A DNA stretch of 64,000 bases, from contig NZ_JADMJN010000005.1 of the NCBI RefSeq assembly GCF_018780565.1, forward strand, positions 1 to 64,000, read 5' to 3'. Shown one piece after another: positions 1 through 8,863 of the stretch. A program made the position numbers and the translations under genes. The notes below the pieces were generated by a model. The model saw only the letters and a list, made by a program, of their open reading frames with translations, had not been told where the DNA came from and did no database searches. How positions within the stretch are numbered: the stretch's first letter is position 1; each line of letters begins with the position of its first letter. Source of the stretch: Rhodoferax sp. (GTDB lineage Bacteria > Pseudomonadota > Gammaproteobacteria > Burkholderiales > Burkholderiaceae_C).

Positions 1-396
1 GTGTGTCGCTTGATGGACTACGGCAAGTTCAAGTACCAGGAGCAGAAGAAGGCGGCAGAAGCGAAGGCCAAGCAAACGGTTATCGAGATCAAGGAAATCA
101 AGTTCCGTCCAGGAACCGATGACGGTGACTACAACATCAAGATGCGCAATATCAAGCGCTTTCTGGCTGAAGGCGATAAGTGCAAGATTACCCTGCGGTT
201 TCGGGGGCGCGAGATCACGCACCAGGAAATCGGCATGGCTTTGTTGAACCGTATTCGGGCGGAGTTGGGTGATTCGATCGTGATCGAGCAGTTTCCCAAG
301 CTTGAAGGGCGCCAGATGATCATGATGATCGCGCCCGGTAAAAAGAAGGTTGCGGCAAAGCCGGTGGCAGACACTGCACCGGTTTCTGCATCGTAA
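1..396 (+). CDS. infC: Translation initiation factor IF-3, 5' end outside window
   Basis: The window opens inside this gene, so the leading GTG is an internal Val codon rather than the start. About 131 C-terminal residues are visible of a protein that is usually about 175-180 aa. They hold the end of the N-domain ([13 protein letters not shown]), the linker and the C-domain, with the typical [21 protein letters not shown] stretch and a Lys/Ala-rich tail. IF-3 binds the 30S subunit, prevents premature 50S joining and proofreads the initiator tRNA. rpmI and rplT follow on the same strand, the standard IF3-L35-L20 operon. Family assignment is certain; the N-terminus and start codon cannot be judged here. 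Confidence 0.97.
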   Translation: MCRLMDYGKFKYQEQKKAAEAKAKQTVIEIKEIKFRPGTDDGDYNIKMRNIKRFLAEGDKCKITLRFRGREITHQEIGMALLNRIRAELGDSIVIEQFPKLEGRQMIMMIAPGKKKVAAKPVADTAPVSAS

Positions 397-443
397 AAAC
401 GAATTTGCGGTGTATTGGTTCGCAGGAATCAATGCGCTGCGAG

Positions 444-514
444 AAGTGGTGAGCTAAAAGGCACCACTTAAAAGTGGCTCGGGGCCAACAAGGCTGCAAG
501 TAGTTTGCAGACGC
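444..514 (+). promoter_or_regulatory. Structured leader before rpmI, candidate L20 autoregulatory site
   Basis: The infC-rpmI gap can fold. AAGTGGT (444-450) pairs with ACCACTT (463-469), and the second segment can instead pair with AGTGG (473-477), so the two hairpins exclude each other. A third hairpin, CTGCAA (494-499) with TTGCAG (505-510), lies just before the rpmI ribosome binding site. In E. coli, L20 represses rpmI-rplT by binding an RNA structure in this same gap. Location and alternative pairing are seen; L20 binding is inferred by analogy. Confidence 0.4.
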
Positions 515-545
515 CTCACGAGCACAATGAAGAAGGAGCATGAAT

Positions 546-749
546 ATGCCCAAAATGAAGACCAAGAGCGCGGCGAAGAAACGCTTCCGCGTCCGTCCAG
601 GTGGCACCGTCAAGCGCGGTCAAGCCTTCAAACGTCACATTCTGACCAAGAAGACCACCAAAAATAAACGCCAGTTGCGTGGTGCTACAGCTGTTCATGA
701 GACCAATATGGGTCACATGGCACAGATGTTGCCAGGCCGTGGTATTTAA
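546..749 (+). CDS. rpmI: 50S ribosomal protein L35 (bL35)
   Basis: A 67-aa basic protein beginning [16 protein letters not shown], the standard L35 N-terminus, and ending in a short Met/Gly-rich tail. An in-frame ATG lies 6 bases upstream at 540, but the ribosome binding site AGAAGGAG (531-538) leaves a normal spacing of 7 nt to 546 and only 1 nt to 540, so 546 is the start. L35 is a late-assembly protein of the large subunit. rplT follows after 25 nt with its own ribosome binding site, so the two are probably co-transcribed with infC. A folded leader precedes it. Confidence 0.97.
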   Translation: MPKMKTKSAAKKRFRVRPGGTVKRGQAFKRHILTKKTTKNKRQLRGATAVHETNMGHMAQMLPGRGI

Positions 750-774
750 TTAACGACGAACAAGGAGTAATCAC

Positions 775-1134
775 ATGCCTCGCGTCAAACGTGGTGTAAC
801 GGCTCGCGCCCGCCACAAAAAAGTCTTAGCCCTTGCAAAAGGTTTCCGTGGTCGCCGCGGTAATGTCTTCCGTATCGCCAAAGAAGCGGTGATGAAGGCT
901 GGGCAATATGCCTACCGTGACCGTCGTACCAAAAAGCGTGTTTTCCGTCAGTTGTGGATTGCCCGTATCAATGCCGCTGCTCGTCAGTGTGGCATGACTT
1001 ACAGCCAGTTCGCCAATGGCCTGAAGAAAGCCAACATCGAGATCGACCGCAAAGTGCTGTCCGATATCGCTGTGCATGACATGGCCGCATTTGCCGGCAT
1101 CGTGGAGCAAGTCAAGGCCAAGCTGGCTGCTTGA
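775..1134 (+). CDS. rplT: 50S ribosomal protein L20 (bL20)
   Basis: A 119-aa, very basic protein of normal length. It has the long extended N-terminus ([20 protein letters not shown]) that threads into 23S rRNA and a globular C-domain with the conserved RDRRTKKR and LWIARINAA stretches. L20 is essential for early 50S assembly and in several bacteria represses its own operon. An AAGGAG ribosome binding site precedes the ATG. It is the last gene before a strong terminator at 1184-1218, so the infC-rpmI-rplT unit probably ends here and pheST is transcribed largely separately. Confidence 0.98.
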   Translation: MPRVKRGVTARARHKKVLALAKGFRGRRGNVFRIAKEAVMKAGQYAYRDRRTKKRVFRQLWIARINAAARQCGMTYSQFANGLKKANIEIDRKVLSDIAVHDMAAFAGIVEQVKAKLAA

Positions 1135-1147
1135 GTTCACGGCAGTT

Positions 1148-1197
1148 CGCTATTCATTGAATAGCGGTCCATGCATCAGAAACAAGGGCTAGAGCTT
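1148..1197 (+). repeat. Bipartite 3'-end repeat, copy 1 (after rplT)
   Basis: Left half GCTAT-N7-ATAGC is a nearly perfect palindrome (1148-1166, 9-bp arms around one base). After 20 nt comes GGGCTAGAGCTT (1186-1197), close to the shared consensus GGGCTAGAGGCC. The copy lies 13 bases after the rplT stop and in the same orientation. Its right box doubles as the left arm of the terminator at 1184-1218. The same geometry recurs five more times in the window. Confidence 0.75.
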
Positions 1198-1218
1198 GAA
1201 AGAGCACTAGCCCTTTTT
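1184..1218 (+). terminator. Rho-independent terminator after rplT
   Basis: AAGGGCTAG (1184-1192) pairs with CTAGCCCTT (1207-1215), a 9-bp stem followed by a T run to 1218. It sits between rplT and pheS. No short Phe-rich leader ORF is visible in front of it, so it looks like a plain terminator rather than a pheM-type attenuator. Confidence 0.8.
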
Positions 1219-1285
1219 CATTGAAAACGCAGTTTCAGAGCAGACGGGCCTGATCCCAGGTTGTGTCGGAACTACAAGAGAATTT

Positions 1286-2338
1286 ATGAACGAGTTGAAC
1301 ATCGTTGTTGACAGCGCCAAAGCCGCCTTTGGCCAGGCCCTTACGCCTGCCGATCTGGAAAACGCCAAGGCGCTATATTTGGGCAAGTCGGGCCGCATCA
1401 CTGAATTGATGAAAGGCATGGCCGCCTTGTCGGTAGACGAGAAAAAAACGCTCGGTGCCGCCATCAATCTTGCCAAGCAGGCCATTGAGGCCGCATTGAA
1501 CAACCGCCGCCAGGCACTGGCTGATGCCGAACTGCAGGCACAGTTACAGGCAGAAGCGCTGGACGTAACCCTGCCGGGTCGCCAGCGCGGGCAGGGCGGT
1601 TTGCATCCGGTGTCGCTCACGATGGAGCGCATTGAAGCCATCTTTGGCTCCATGGGGTTTGAGGTCGCGCAGGGTCCCGAGATTGAGTCGGACTGGTTCA
1701 ACTTCACAGCCTTGAACACGCCCGAAGATCATCCGGCGCGCTCCATGCACGATACGTTCTACGTTGAAGGCGGTTCCGAAACTGCGCCCAATCTTTTGCG
1801 CACCCACACCAGCCCGATGCAGATTCGTCATGCCGTGCAGCACGTTAAACGCTACCGCGCCAGGCTCGATGCGGGGCAGAGCATGCCGGAAATTCGAGTC
1901 ATTGCGCCAGGGCGTACCTACCGTGTGGACAGCGACGCCACCCATTCGCCCATGTTCCATCAGTGCGAAGGTTTGTGGGTCGGGGAGAACGTCAGTTTCA
2001 AAGACCTCAAGTACGTGTTCACCGATTTGTGTCGCACCTTCTTCGAGTCCAATGACCTGGTTTTGCGATTTCGTCCCAGCTTCTTTCCATTCACAGAGCC
2101 TAGTGCTGAAATTGATATTCAATTCCAGGCCGGCACTCTGGCCGGCCGTTGGCTGGAAGTGGCAGGCTCGGGCCAGGTGCATCCCAACGTGATCCGCAAT
2201 ATGGGGCTGGACCCCGAAAAATACATCGGCTTTGCCTTTGGCATGGGGATGGACCGGCTCACCATGCTGCGCTACGGCGTCAATGACTTGCGCCTGTTTT
2301 TTGACGGTGATATTCGTTTCCTGTCGCAATTTCAGTAA
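1286..2338 (+). CDS. pheS: Phenylalanine--tRNA ligase alpha subunit
   Basis: A 350-aa class II aminoacyl-tRNA synthetase subunit. The N-terminal coiled-coil arm covers about residues 1-90. The catalytic core carries motif 2 (FHQCEGLWV near residue 225) and motif 3 ([17 protein letters not shown] near the C-terminus). With PheT it forms an alpha2beta2 enzyme that charges tRNA-Phe; PheS holds the Phe and ATP site. Length is normal. pheT starts 21 nt after the stop on the same strand, so the two are co-transcribed. The ribosome binding site is weak (AGAGA-type). Confidence 0.97.
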   Translation: MNELNIVVDSAKAAFGQALTPADLENAKALYLGKSGRITELMKGMAALSVDEKKTLGAAINLAKQAIEAALNNRRQALADAELQAQLQAEALDVTLPGRQRGQGGLHPVSLTMERIEAIFGSMGFEVAQGPEIESDWFNFTALNTPEDHPARSMHDTFYVEGGSETAPNLLRTHTSPMQIRHAVQHVKRYRARLDAGQSMPEIRVIAPGRTYRVDSDATHSPMFHQCEGLWVGENVSFKDLKYVFTDLCRTFFESNDLVLRFRPSFFPFTEPSAEIDIQFQAGTLAGRWLEVAGSGQVHPNVIRNMGLDPEKYIGFAFGMGMDRLTMLRYGVNDLRLFFDGDIRFLSQFQ

Positions 2339-2359
2339 CCCACAGAACACCTCATCGTC

Positions 2360-4798
2360 ATGCAATTCCCTGAATCCTGGTTGCGCGAGTTTTGCAACCC
2401 TTCACTGACTACCGAGCAACTGGCTGAAACGCTCACCATGGCTGGGCTTGAAGTTGAAGAACTCAGTACCGTAGCGCCCCCTTTCTCCCAAATTGTGGTG
2501 GGTGAAATCAAGGAAGCCGTCCAGCACCCCAACGCAGACCGTTTGCGTGTGTGCAAGGTCGACGTGGGCCAAGCCGATTGGCTCGACATTGTGTGTGGTG
2601 CACCCAATGCCCGCGCAGGCATACGTGTGCCGGTGGCGCTGGTGGGGGCAGAGTTGCCTCCGGGCGAGGATGGCAAGCCTTTCCTGATCAAGGTCGGGAA
2701 ACTGCGTGGCGTGGAGAGTCAGGGCATGTTGTGCTCGGCACGCGAACTCAAGTTGTCCGAAGACCATGGTGGTCTGCTGGAGCTTGCGCTGGACGCCCCT
2801 CTGGGACAAAACATCCGCCAGCACTTGAATCTGGACGACACCTTGTTCACCCTCAAGCTGACGCCCAATCTGGCGCATTGCCTGAGCGTCTACGGCGTTG
2901 CCCGTGAAGTGGCCGCACTGACCGGCGCGCCTTTGATGGCACCCGGTTTTCCCGCTGTCAAGACGGGCAGCGCAGACCAGTTGCCGGTGAAGATCAGCGC
3001 CCCCGATTTGTGCGGTCGCTTCTCGGGTCGCATTGTGCGCAACGTCAACACCCGTGCCACCACGCCGCAATGGATGGTGGACCGTCTGGCCCGTTGCGGC
3101 CAGCGCAGTGTCACGGCACTGGTGGACATTTCGAACTACGTCATGTTCGAGTTGGGCCGTCCGTCGCACATTTTTGACCTGGACAAGATCCATGGTGGAC
3201 TCGACGTGCGCTGGGGCAAGCCCGGCGAGCAGATCAAACTGCTCAATGGCAGCACCGTGAGCGTTGACGAGAAGGTCGGTGTCATTGCCGACCAGCAACA
3301 GGTGGAGTCTCTCGCAGGCATCATGGGTGGGGATGCCACGGCCGTGTCCGATGACACGCAACACGTTTACCTGGAGGCCGCCTTCTGGTGGCCCAAGGCG
3401 ATTGCGGGCCGTTCACGGCGTTTCAACTTCGCCACCGATGCGGGTCACCGGTTTGAGCGTGGTGTCGATCCGAGCCAGACCGTGGAGCATATCGAGCGCA
3501 TCACGCAACTGATCCTTGACATCTGCGGCACCGATGCCACGGTATGCGGTCCTGTGGATGATCTGAAAGTCAACGTTCCGGCGGCCCCTGCGGTCACGCT
3601 GCGCGTTGCCCGGGCCAGCAAGGTGATCGGCATGCCGCTCACGCAGGCGCAATGTGCCGACGCGCTGGCGCGTTTGGGGTTGCCGTTGACCGAAGGTGAT
3701 GGCGTGATCACGGTCATGCCGCCGCCCTACCGTTTTGACCTGCAGATTGAAGAAGACCTGATCGAGGAAGTGGCACGCATGGTGGGCTACAACAATCTGC
3801 CGCAAACGCCGCCGCTTGCACCTATTACTGCCAAGATTCGTACCGAAGCCGAGCGCAGTCCATTCGCCGTGCGTCGTGCCATTGCGGCCCTGGGTTATCA
3901 GGAAACCATCAACTTCAGTTTCGTGGAAGAGCGCTGGGAGCATGAGCTTGCGGGCAATCCGAACCCGATCAGGTTGATCAATCCCATTGCGAGCCAGATG
4001 AGTGTGATGCGCTCGTCCTTACTGGGGTCCCTGCTACAAGTTTTGAAGTTCAACCTGGATCGCAAGGCGCAGCGCGTGCGCGTGTTTGAGCTGGGGCGTG
4101 TGTTCCTGCGCGATGCATCCGTCAAGAGTACCGACACCACGGTGGAGGGATTTCATCAACCTATGCGTTTGTCTGGCATGGTATGCGGCAGTGCCGATGC
4201 CCTGCAGTGGGGGCGCAAAGAGCAGGGTGCTGACTTCTTTGATGTCAAAGGCGATGTAGAGGCTTTGCTGGCACCGCGCCAGCCTGTGTTTGAGCCCGCC
4301 GAGTATCCGGCCATGCACCCGGGGCGTTGTGCGCGCGTCATGCTCAATGGCGTTGCTATCGGGTTTGTGGGTGAGTTGCACCCGCGTTGGCGCCAGGCCT
4401 ACGATCTGGCGCAGGCGCCTGTCATGTTTGAGCTGGATCTGGATGCCGTGTTGCAGCGTGATGTGCCGGCCTTCAAGGCCGTGACCAAGCACCAGGCCGT
4501 GGAGCGTGACATTGCGGTGATGGTCGATGAAAAAATTGGTCATGCGGCCTTGATGGGTGCGGTGTGGGCCGCGCCTACTGCCGGGCTTCTGCGCGATGCC
4601 ACCCTGTTTGATATCTATCGCCCCAAACCGGCCAAAGACCCCGATGGTGCGCCGGTGCCAAGTCAGGAAAAAAGCATGGCAGTGCGTTTAACGCTCAACA
4701 GCGAAGAGGCTACTTTGACCGAAGATCAAATCGACGGCGCGGTTCAGGCCGTAGTGAATTCACTGGTGAATACACTGGGCGCCCGGCAGCGCGCCTGA
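2360..4798 (+). CDS. pheT: Phenylalanine--tRNA ligase beta subunit
   Basis: An 812-aa protein of normal size. Domain order is the N-terminal tRNA-binding (EMAP-like) domain at about 40-150 with [11 protein letters not shown] and [18 protein letters not shown], then B3/B4 editing, B5, the catalytically inactive class II-like core ([11 protein letters not shown] region) and a C-terminal anticodon-binding FDX-ACB domain from about 715. It recognises tRNA-Phe and hydrolyses mischarged Tyr-tRNA-Phe. It lies between pheS and ihfA on the same strand, the usual gammaproteobacterial and betaproteobacterial order. Confidence 0.97.
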   Translation: MQFPESWLREFCNPSLTTEQLAETLTMAGLEVEELSTVAPPFSQIVVGEIKEAVQHPNADRLRVCKVDVGQADWLDIVCGAPNARAGIRVPVALVGAELPPGEDGKPFLIKVGKLRGVESQGMLCSARELKLSEDHGGLLELALDAPLGQNIRQHLNLDDTLFTLKLTPNLAHCLSVYGVAREVAALTGAPLMAPGFPAVKTGSADQLPVKISAPDLCGRFSGRIVRNVNTRATTPQWMVDRLARCGQRSVTALVDISNYVMFELGRPSHIFDLDKIHGGLDVRWGKPGEQIKLLNGSTVSVDEKVGVIADQQQVESLAGIMGGDATAVSDDTQHVYLEAAFWWPKAIAGRSRRFNFATDAGHRFERGVDPSQTVEHIERITQLILDICGTDATVCGPVDDLKVNVPAAPAVTLRVARASKVIGMPLTQAQCADALARLGLPLTEGDGVITVMPPPYRFDLQIEEDLIEEVARMVGYNNLPQTPPLAPITAKIRTEAERSPFAVRRAIAALGYQETINFSFVEERWEHELAGNPNPIRLINPIASQMSVMRSSLLGSLLQVLKFNLDRKAQRVRVFELGRVFLRDASVKSTDTTVEGFHQPMRLSGMVCGSADALQWGRKEQGADFFDVKGDVEALLAPRQPVFEPAEYPAMHPGRCARVMLNGVAIGFVGELHPRWRQAYDLAQAPVMFELDLDAVLQRDVPAFKAVTKHQAVERDIAVMVDEKIGHAALMGAVWAAPTAGLLRDATLFDIYRPKPAKDPDGAPVPSQEKSMAVRLTLNSEEATLTEDQIDGAVQAVVNSLVNTLGARQRA

Positions 4799-4835
4799 AA
4801 CGCTATCATTTGCTCAAACAAGAAACGAGGACTGC

Positions 4836-5171
4836 ATGGACATTTCGGTTGAAAGTCTGGAAACCCCGGCGCTGACGAAAGCGCAGCTGGCGGAATTGTT
4901 GTTTGAACAGATCGGCCTGAACAAGCGCGAATCCAAGGACATGATCGATGCGTTTTTTGACCTCGTCTCGGATGGCTTGGTCGAAGGCGAAGACGTCAAG
5001 ATATCGGGCTTTGGCAACTTCCAGATCCGCACCAAGGCACCCCGGCCTGGGCGTAACCCGCGCACCGGCGAGGCCATCCCGATTGAGGCTCGCCGTGTCG
5101 TGACCTTCCATGCCAGTCATAAACTCAAAGAGCAAATTCAGGAAGAAGGGCGTCCGCCCTCGGTGATTTAA
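4836..5171 (+). CDS. ihfA: Integration host factor subunit alpha
   Basis: A 111-aa DNA-bending protein of the HU/IHF family, about 10 residues longer than E. coli IhfA because of an N-terminal extension ([12 protein letters not shown]). It carries the beta-arm signature [20 protein letters not shown] with the intercalating proline. With IhfB it introduces sharp bends used in recombination, replication and sigma-54 transcription. A GAGGA-type ribosome binding site lies before the ATG. Its position just after pheT and before a MerR gene matches many Burkholderiales and Pseudomonas genomes and supports alpha rather than beta. Confidence 0.95.
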   Translation: MDISVESLETPALTKAQLAELLFEQIGLNKRESKDMIDAFFDLVSDGLVEGEDVKISGFGNFQIRTKAPRPGRNPRTGEAIPIEARRVVTFHASHKLKEQIQEEGRPPSVI

Positions 5172-5274
5172 TACCGACTTTTGTTTATTTGGGGTTTGGG
5201 GGTCAATTGCGGCTTTACACATCGTGTTGACTTAGAGTAATCTCGAAGCTTTCTCTCCTACAGCATTGATTTCA

Positions 5275-5724
5275 ATGGAGAAAGCTCTCCCTCCCATTCC
5301 TGCCAAGCGTTATTTCACCATCGGTGAGGTGGGGGATTTGTGCGGCGTAAAACCTCACGTGCTACGGTATTGGGAGCAGGAATTCACGCAGCTACGCCCG
5401 ATGAAGCGCCGTGGCAACCGACGCTACTACCAGCATCATGAAGTGCTGATGATCCGCCGAATCCGGGATTTGCTCTACGACCAGGGCTTCACCATCAGCG
5501 GCGCCCGTAACAAAATGCAGGAAATCCTCCAGGCCGAGCGCGACAAGAAGCGCAACGGAGAGGTCATGCTTGATGGCGTGGAGGTTATTGAGATGAGCGA
5601 TTCCGAACTGCAGGACTTTGAAGACAGCCAGAGCGACGCCTTGACCGAGACTGCATCCGACGACTTGCTCTTTGTCCGGCGCGAGTTGAACGAAATTCGC
5701 GATCTCCTCTCGCTGTCCAACTGA
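5275..5724 (+). CDS. MerR-family transcriptional regulator
   Basis: A 149-aa protein with an N-terminal MerR winged helix (YFTIGEVGDLCGVKPHVLRYWEQEF, split here as a helix-turn-helix plus the RYWE signature) at about 12-80. The RRGNRRYYQ wing follows, then an acidic C-terminal helix. There is no Cys-rich metal site, so the effector is unknown. The ATG at 5275 is chosen; a TTG at 5266 would add three residues and neither has a good ribosome binding site. This ihfA-linked MerR gene is widely conserved next to tRNA-Pro, and its targets are not established to my knowledge. Confidence 0.9.
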   Translation: MEKALPPIPAKRYFTIGEVGDLCGVKPHVLRYWEQEFTQLRPMKRRGNRRYYQHHEVLMIRRIRDLLYDQGFTISGARNKMQEILQAERDKKRNGEVMLDGVEVIEMSDSELQDFEDSQSDALTETASDDLLFVRRELNEIRDLLSLSN

Positions 5725-5749
5725 ATTTTCAGCTTCTACCGGGTATAAT
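5721..5749 (+). promoter_or_regulatory. Promoter of tRNA-Pro
   Basis: A perfect -10 TATAAT lies at 5744-5749. A weak -35 CTGAAT lies at 5721-5726 with a 17-bp spacer and overlaps the end of the merR gene. The predicted start point, about 5756, is a few bases before the mature tRNA 5' end at 5762. Confidence 0.6.
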
Positions 5750-5761
5750 CTGAGGCTGATT

Positions 5762-5838
5762 CGGTGTGTGGCGCAGCCTGGTAGCGCACTTGCATGGGGT
5801 GCAAGGGGTCGAAGGTTCGAATCCTTTCACACCGACCA
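5762..5838 (+). tRNA. tRNA-Pro (anticodon GGG)
   Basis: A 77-nt cloverleaf with the CCA tail encoded. The acceptor stem starts CGGTGTG and pairs with CACACCG. The anticodon stem CTTGC/GCAAG encloses the loop ATGGGGT, with anticodon GGG at 5796-5798, and the T arm contains GGTTCGAATCC. It reads CCC and CCT codons. A dedicated promoter and terminator flank it, so it is a monocistronic tRNA unit. Confidence 0.97.
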
Positions 5839-5850
5839 AGACGAACGATA

Positions 5851-5886
5851 AAGGCCTCTAAGTAGCGATACTCAGAGGCCTTTTTC
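5851..5886 (+). terminator. Rho-independent terminator after tRNA-Pro
   Basis: AAGGCCTCT (5851-5859) pairs with AGAGGCCTT (5874-5882), a 9-bp stem with a 14-nt loop and a T run. It ends the tRNA transcript. The next gene is on the opposite strand and ends at 5931, so the hairpin may serve both directions. Confidence 0.85.
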
Positions 5887-5930
5887 ATTGGTAAATCAAA
5901 TAAGCGACTCGATGGTGCGAGTGCGCCCGT

Positions 5931-7211
5931 CTATTTCACATTGCATTCCCGCCGCAGCAGGGCCAATGCGTCCTGGAGCGTGTAGTCCCTATCGCTTTCC
6001 AGGGTGGCTTGGGCTTCCTCGATGAAGTCGTCCCACATGCGGGCGTAATCGTCCTGGTGCAGTTCCGGGGCGTGATCGCGGATGTATTGGCTGGCCAGGG
6101 CTGCCTGAATGCCGGTTTTCCGGATCTTGCGAATCAAGGTCACTGCGGCTTTTTCGGTCAGCAGCGTTTTGGGTGTGGCTCCGGCGGCCACGCAGACGAA
6201 CAGGGTGAGCAGGGAGCTGTCATCGCTGTGGCCTGCGGTGGCTTTGCTCCAGGCAAGAGATGTGGTGCGGTCGTAGTGGTCCACCTCGGTCAGGCCATCT
6301 TCCACCCAGAAATAGCGACCCATGAAAGCGGGGGTTTGGTCAAACAGTTTCCGGTTGTTCAAGCTCGCATCGACGATTTTGGGCAGGTCCGCGATGACCG
6401 ATTTGCGCACTGTCTGAACGACGTTTTTGAACTGTTCGGGCAAGTCTTTGGGAATGGCAATCGGCAGCATCGGCGGGCGGGTGCGCTTGCCGGGCGCCGC
6501 CGGGGCTTTGTCGGTGCTGGTTGCCTGCTTGGAGGCGCCATATTTCTTGCGCAGAGCGGCCATCATTTTGTCAAACGAAGCCCAGTCGGGCATCTCGGTG
6601 CGACCGGTGGCAAAGACCAGCAGTGCGGTGCGAATCACGGCTTCAGCGTCGCGTCCTGCGTCCTCCAGTTCCGTGGCGTCCATGCCCAGTTGGTCCGCCA
6701 TCCAGATCGCGGCCTTGATGACTTGCATGACCTGGCTGCGTTTGGCGAACTCGGCCTGGTAGTCGGCGAGGCTTCTCAGCGACCATTTGGCGAGTTGGGG
6801 GATGTGGTCGTCAGTGAAGCCGGCGTGTTCGTTCATGCCGAAGTGACTGTTTTGCGGCATGGCAATCAGGCTTTTGAGCAGATCCGAGCCGCCCTTGGAT
6901 CGGGACAAAAATGAGTTGTCACGCAGTGATTCGGCCGCGTGCCGCAGGTCGCCGCCACTGGCGTTTTCAAGGTACAGGCTGACCAGGTTGACCATGCGGT
7001 CTTTGGCCCTTTCCAGTTCCGGACGCAGGAATTCGCTGCCAAAGTAGCGCGCGATTTGCACCATGCCCTTTGGGGCCTCGACGCCAATTGCGTCCAGCTT
7101 TTCCTGGTTGATGATGCCGTTTTGCACGCCAAACAGCAATGCCTTCTCGAAGAAGGGGCGTGCGTCGTACAGCGAGATGGCGCTCGGTGGAGCAGTGTGC
7201 GGGGTGGCCAT
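5931..7211 (-). CDS. Uncharacterised protein, last gene of J-domain operon
   Basis: A 426-aa soluble protein with no signal peptide or membrane segment, and no family I recognise. It looks largely helical. Residues about 1-215 (LYDARPFFEKALLFGVQNG, and RTALLVFATGRTEMPDW) are separated by a Pro/Ala/Lys-rich linker near 225-245 from a second part holding TPAFMGRYFWVEDGLTEVD. It follows a 248-aa gene by 38 nt and is the last of four same-strand genes headed by a J-domain protein. A role with DnaK/Hsp70 is inferred only from that context. No specific function can be assigned. Confidence 0.8.
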   Translation of the reverse strand: MATPHTAPPSAISLYDARPFFEKALLFGVQNGIINQEKLDAIGVEAPKGMVQIARYFGSEFLRPELERAKDRMVNLVSLYLENASGGDLRHAAESLRDNSFLSRSKGGSDLLKSLIAMPQNSHFGMNEHAGFTDDHIPQLAKWSLRSLADYQAEFAKRSQVMQVIKAAIWMADQLGMDATELEDAGRDAEAVIRTALLVFATGRTEMPDWASFDKMMAALRKKYGASKQATSTDKAPAAPGKRTRPPMLPIAIPKDLPEQFKNVVQTVRKSVIADLPKIVDASLNNRKLFDQTPAFMGRYFWVEDGLTEVDHYDRTTSLAWSKATAGHSDDSSLLTLFVCVAAGATPKTLLTEKAAVTLIRKIRKTGIQAALASQYIRDHAPELHQDDYARMWDDFIEEAQATLESDRDYTLQDALALLRRECNVK

Positions 7212-7249
7212 TGGAACGGATCGTTGGGTGGGGGCGACCTCGTGGGGCC

Positions 7250-7996
7250 CTAGATCGCCGATTCCTCGTCCGACTCGCGGGCGGCGGGCGTGGCCTTGCC
7301 GCGATCGGTGTCGCCAGTTTCAACCTTGCCGTCGTCCTCTTCGAACTCTTCCTCTTCGCCCAGTCCCATGTCGTGGGCGCGTGCCTTGGCACGCAGCACG
7401 ATCAGCATTTCAATGAACAGGTCCGGGCACTCATGGCGCAGCAGCCAGGCCAGTTCCATCCAGTCCTGGTCGGCCACTTCATCCTGTTCCACGCGGGGTT
7501 TCACGTAGGCGGAGGCGAGCAGGGCGGTCTCGGACAGCATCTCGCCGTCGTCTTCCATGGGGTCAAAGGTTCCGCAGCGGGCAAACGCTTCGATCCTGCT
7601 CCATTTTTCGGAAAAGTAGTCTGCCAGTGCTTCGCTGCCGCCTTCGAGATCGCCCATCGCGTTCAAAAAATCGACTGGATTCGCGTCTTCGCGGAAGATG
7701 ATCGAATTGACCATGCCGCGCAGGTGGGTGCGGGTCAGGTCGCGGTATTGCTTTTCAATCACCACGGCGCGGGCGAACTGGGCGGGCGTGACCAGCAGGT
7801 TGATGACCGATTCCTTGGAGTTGTCGTATTCGCGGATCACAGCCAGGATGTCCTTGGGTGGCAACTGGTCCAGTACGACCAGCAATGCCCCGTCGCCCTC
7901 GATGTCGGCCAGTTCGACCAGTGCGGACTCGGCGCCCACGATATCGCCGGCAGCGATCAGGCTTTGTGTTTTTGCGATGAGGGCAAGGTGGTTCAT
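7250..7996 (-). CDS. Uncharacterised acidic helical protein in J-domain operon
   Basis: A 248-aa protein without signal peptide or membrane segments. The ATG at 7996 has a GGAAG ribosome binding site at normal spacing; a TTG at 8017, abutting the previous stop, would add seven residues but lacks one. The N-terminal part (LVVLDQLPPKDILAVIREYD) looks like short helical repeats and faintly recalls the MgtE N-terminal fold; I would not rely on this. The C-terminus is a charged, probably disordered tail with EEEEFEEDD. It lies 20 nt after the 185-aa gene. Function unknown. Confidence 0.8.
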   Translation of the reverse strand: MNHLALIAKTQSLIAAGDIVGAESALVELADIEGDGALLVVLDQLPPKDILAVIREYDNSKESVINLLVTPAQFARAVVIEKQYRDLTRTHLRGMVNSIIFREDANPVDFLNAMGDLEGGSEALADYFSEKWSRIEAFARCGTFDPMEDDGEMLSETALLASAYVKPRVEQDEVADQDWMELAWLLRHECPDLFIEMLIVLRAKARAHDMGLGEEEEFEEDDGKVETGDTDRGKATPAARESDEESAI

Positions 7997-8017
7997 CAGG
8001 ACTTCCAGTTCAAGCAA

Positions 8018-8575
8018 TCAATCTTTGCGGTCGAAACCTTGTTCAACCATCCAGTCGGCGCCGGCATCTTCACGGGCGCGGGCTTCGTCTTCCTCGTCGG
8101 CGTCGTAGTCGTCCAGGCGATCTGTATCGCCACCTTCGCCTTCGTCGTCATCGGCGTTGTCGTCATGGCTGGCGGCAGCGGGGGCCTCCAGTTTGCCGTA
8201 CATGTATTCCAGCCCGGCCGCCACGGCCAGAAACCATTCGCCTTGTGGCTCTTTGAGTATCAGCTGAGCCACATCCTGTGCCCATGGGGCCAGCTGAACC
8301 GCCCCCACCAGACTGCTCCAGTCTGGCAGTTCATCCGATTCATGGCTGATAAGGTGTTCCATGGCGCCTGGCAACTTGAAGCGAAAGCCCTGGTGAAACA
8401 CCACGGCCACCATCTCGGGGCTGAGCTCCATCATCTGGAGCAAAAAGCCGACTTCTTTGCGTCGCTCGGCCAGTCGCTGGCGCAGTACATCCCGCCCTTC
8501 GGAGTCAAAAGTCAAATCATCCAGCTCGGCCTGGTAAGCCGAACGCAGATGGAGGAAAAAGGGGGAAATGCTCAT
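8018..8575 (-). CDS. Uncharacterised protein with long acidic tail, J-domain operon
   Basis: A 185-aa protein. About residues 1-130 are predicted helical (MSISPFFLHLRSAYQAELDD, then LLQMMELSPEMVAVVFHQGF). Residues about 135-175 are extremely rich in Asp and Glu (DDNADDDEGEGGDTD), followed by a short WMVEQGF end. It is soluble with no recognised family. It starts 12 nt after the J-domain gene and nearly abuts the next, so co-translation is likely. Acidic tails are found on some chaperone clients and histone-like chaperones, but here that is only a resemblance in composition. Confidence 0.78.
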   Translation of the reverse strand: MSISPFFLHLRSAYQAELDDLTFDSEGRDVLRQRLAERRKEVGFLLQMMELSPEMVAVVFHQGFRFKLPGAMEHLISHESDELPDWSSLVGAVQLAPWAQDVAQLILKEPQGEWFLAVAAGLEYMYGKLEAPAAASHDDNADDDEGEGGDTDRLDDYDADEEDEARAREDAGADWMVEQGFDRKD

Positions 8576-8587
8576 GTCGCAGGGGTT

Positions 8588-8863
8588 TCAAAGTAAGGGG
8601 TTGAAGTAGTTTTGCCAGATGTCCCGTGCGGTCTCAAGGGGGTTGTCCAGCAGGTTGCGCCGGCGGTTGTCGTCGTAGGCCTGGCGCTTGCTGTCATCGG
8701 ATAGCACTTCGTAGGCCTCCTGTACGGCCCGAAACCGCGCCGGCGCATCCGGTGCGTGGTTGCGGTCAGGGTGGTAGAACGAGGCCTTCTGGCGAAACGC
8801 CTTTTTAACATCGGCCAGCGATGCACTACTGGCCAACCCGAGGTCTGCGTAATAGTCTTTCAT
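8588..8863 (-). CDS. Small J-domain protein (DnaJ-like co-chaperone)
   Basis: A 91-aa protein that is almost only a J domain: MKDYYADLGL, helix II with KKAFRQKASFYHPDRNH (HPD at about 31-33) and helix III/IV FRAVQEAYEVLSDDSKRQAYD. There is no G/F region, zinc finger or substrate-binding C-domain, only about 20 extra residues. J domains stimulate Hsp70 ATPase activity, so this is expected to recruit DnaK to something, perhaps the three acidic proteins encoded downstream. It heads the four-gene minus-strand operon. The ribosome binding site is poor. Confidence 0.92.
   Translation of the reverse strand: MKDYYADLGLASSASLADVKKAFRQKASFYHPDRNHAPDAPARFRAVQEAYEVLSDDSKRQAYDDNRRRNLLDNPLETARDIWQNYFNPLL

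Noticed and set aside
1141-1285. pheM-type Phe attenuator before pheS
   Set aside because: A terminator exists, but there is no short ORF with Phe codons in front of it.
7139-8596. Plus-strand frame of 485 codons over the J-domain operon
   Set aside because: The minus-strand genes have ribosome binding sites, tight spacing and a J domain; the plus frame is compositionally odd.
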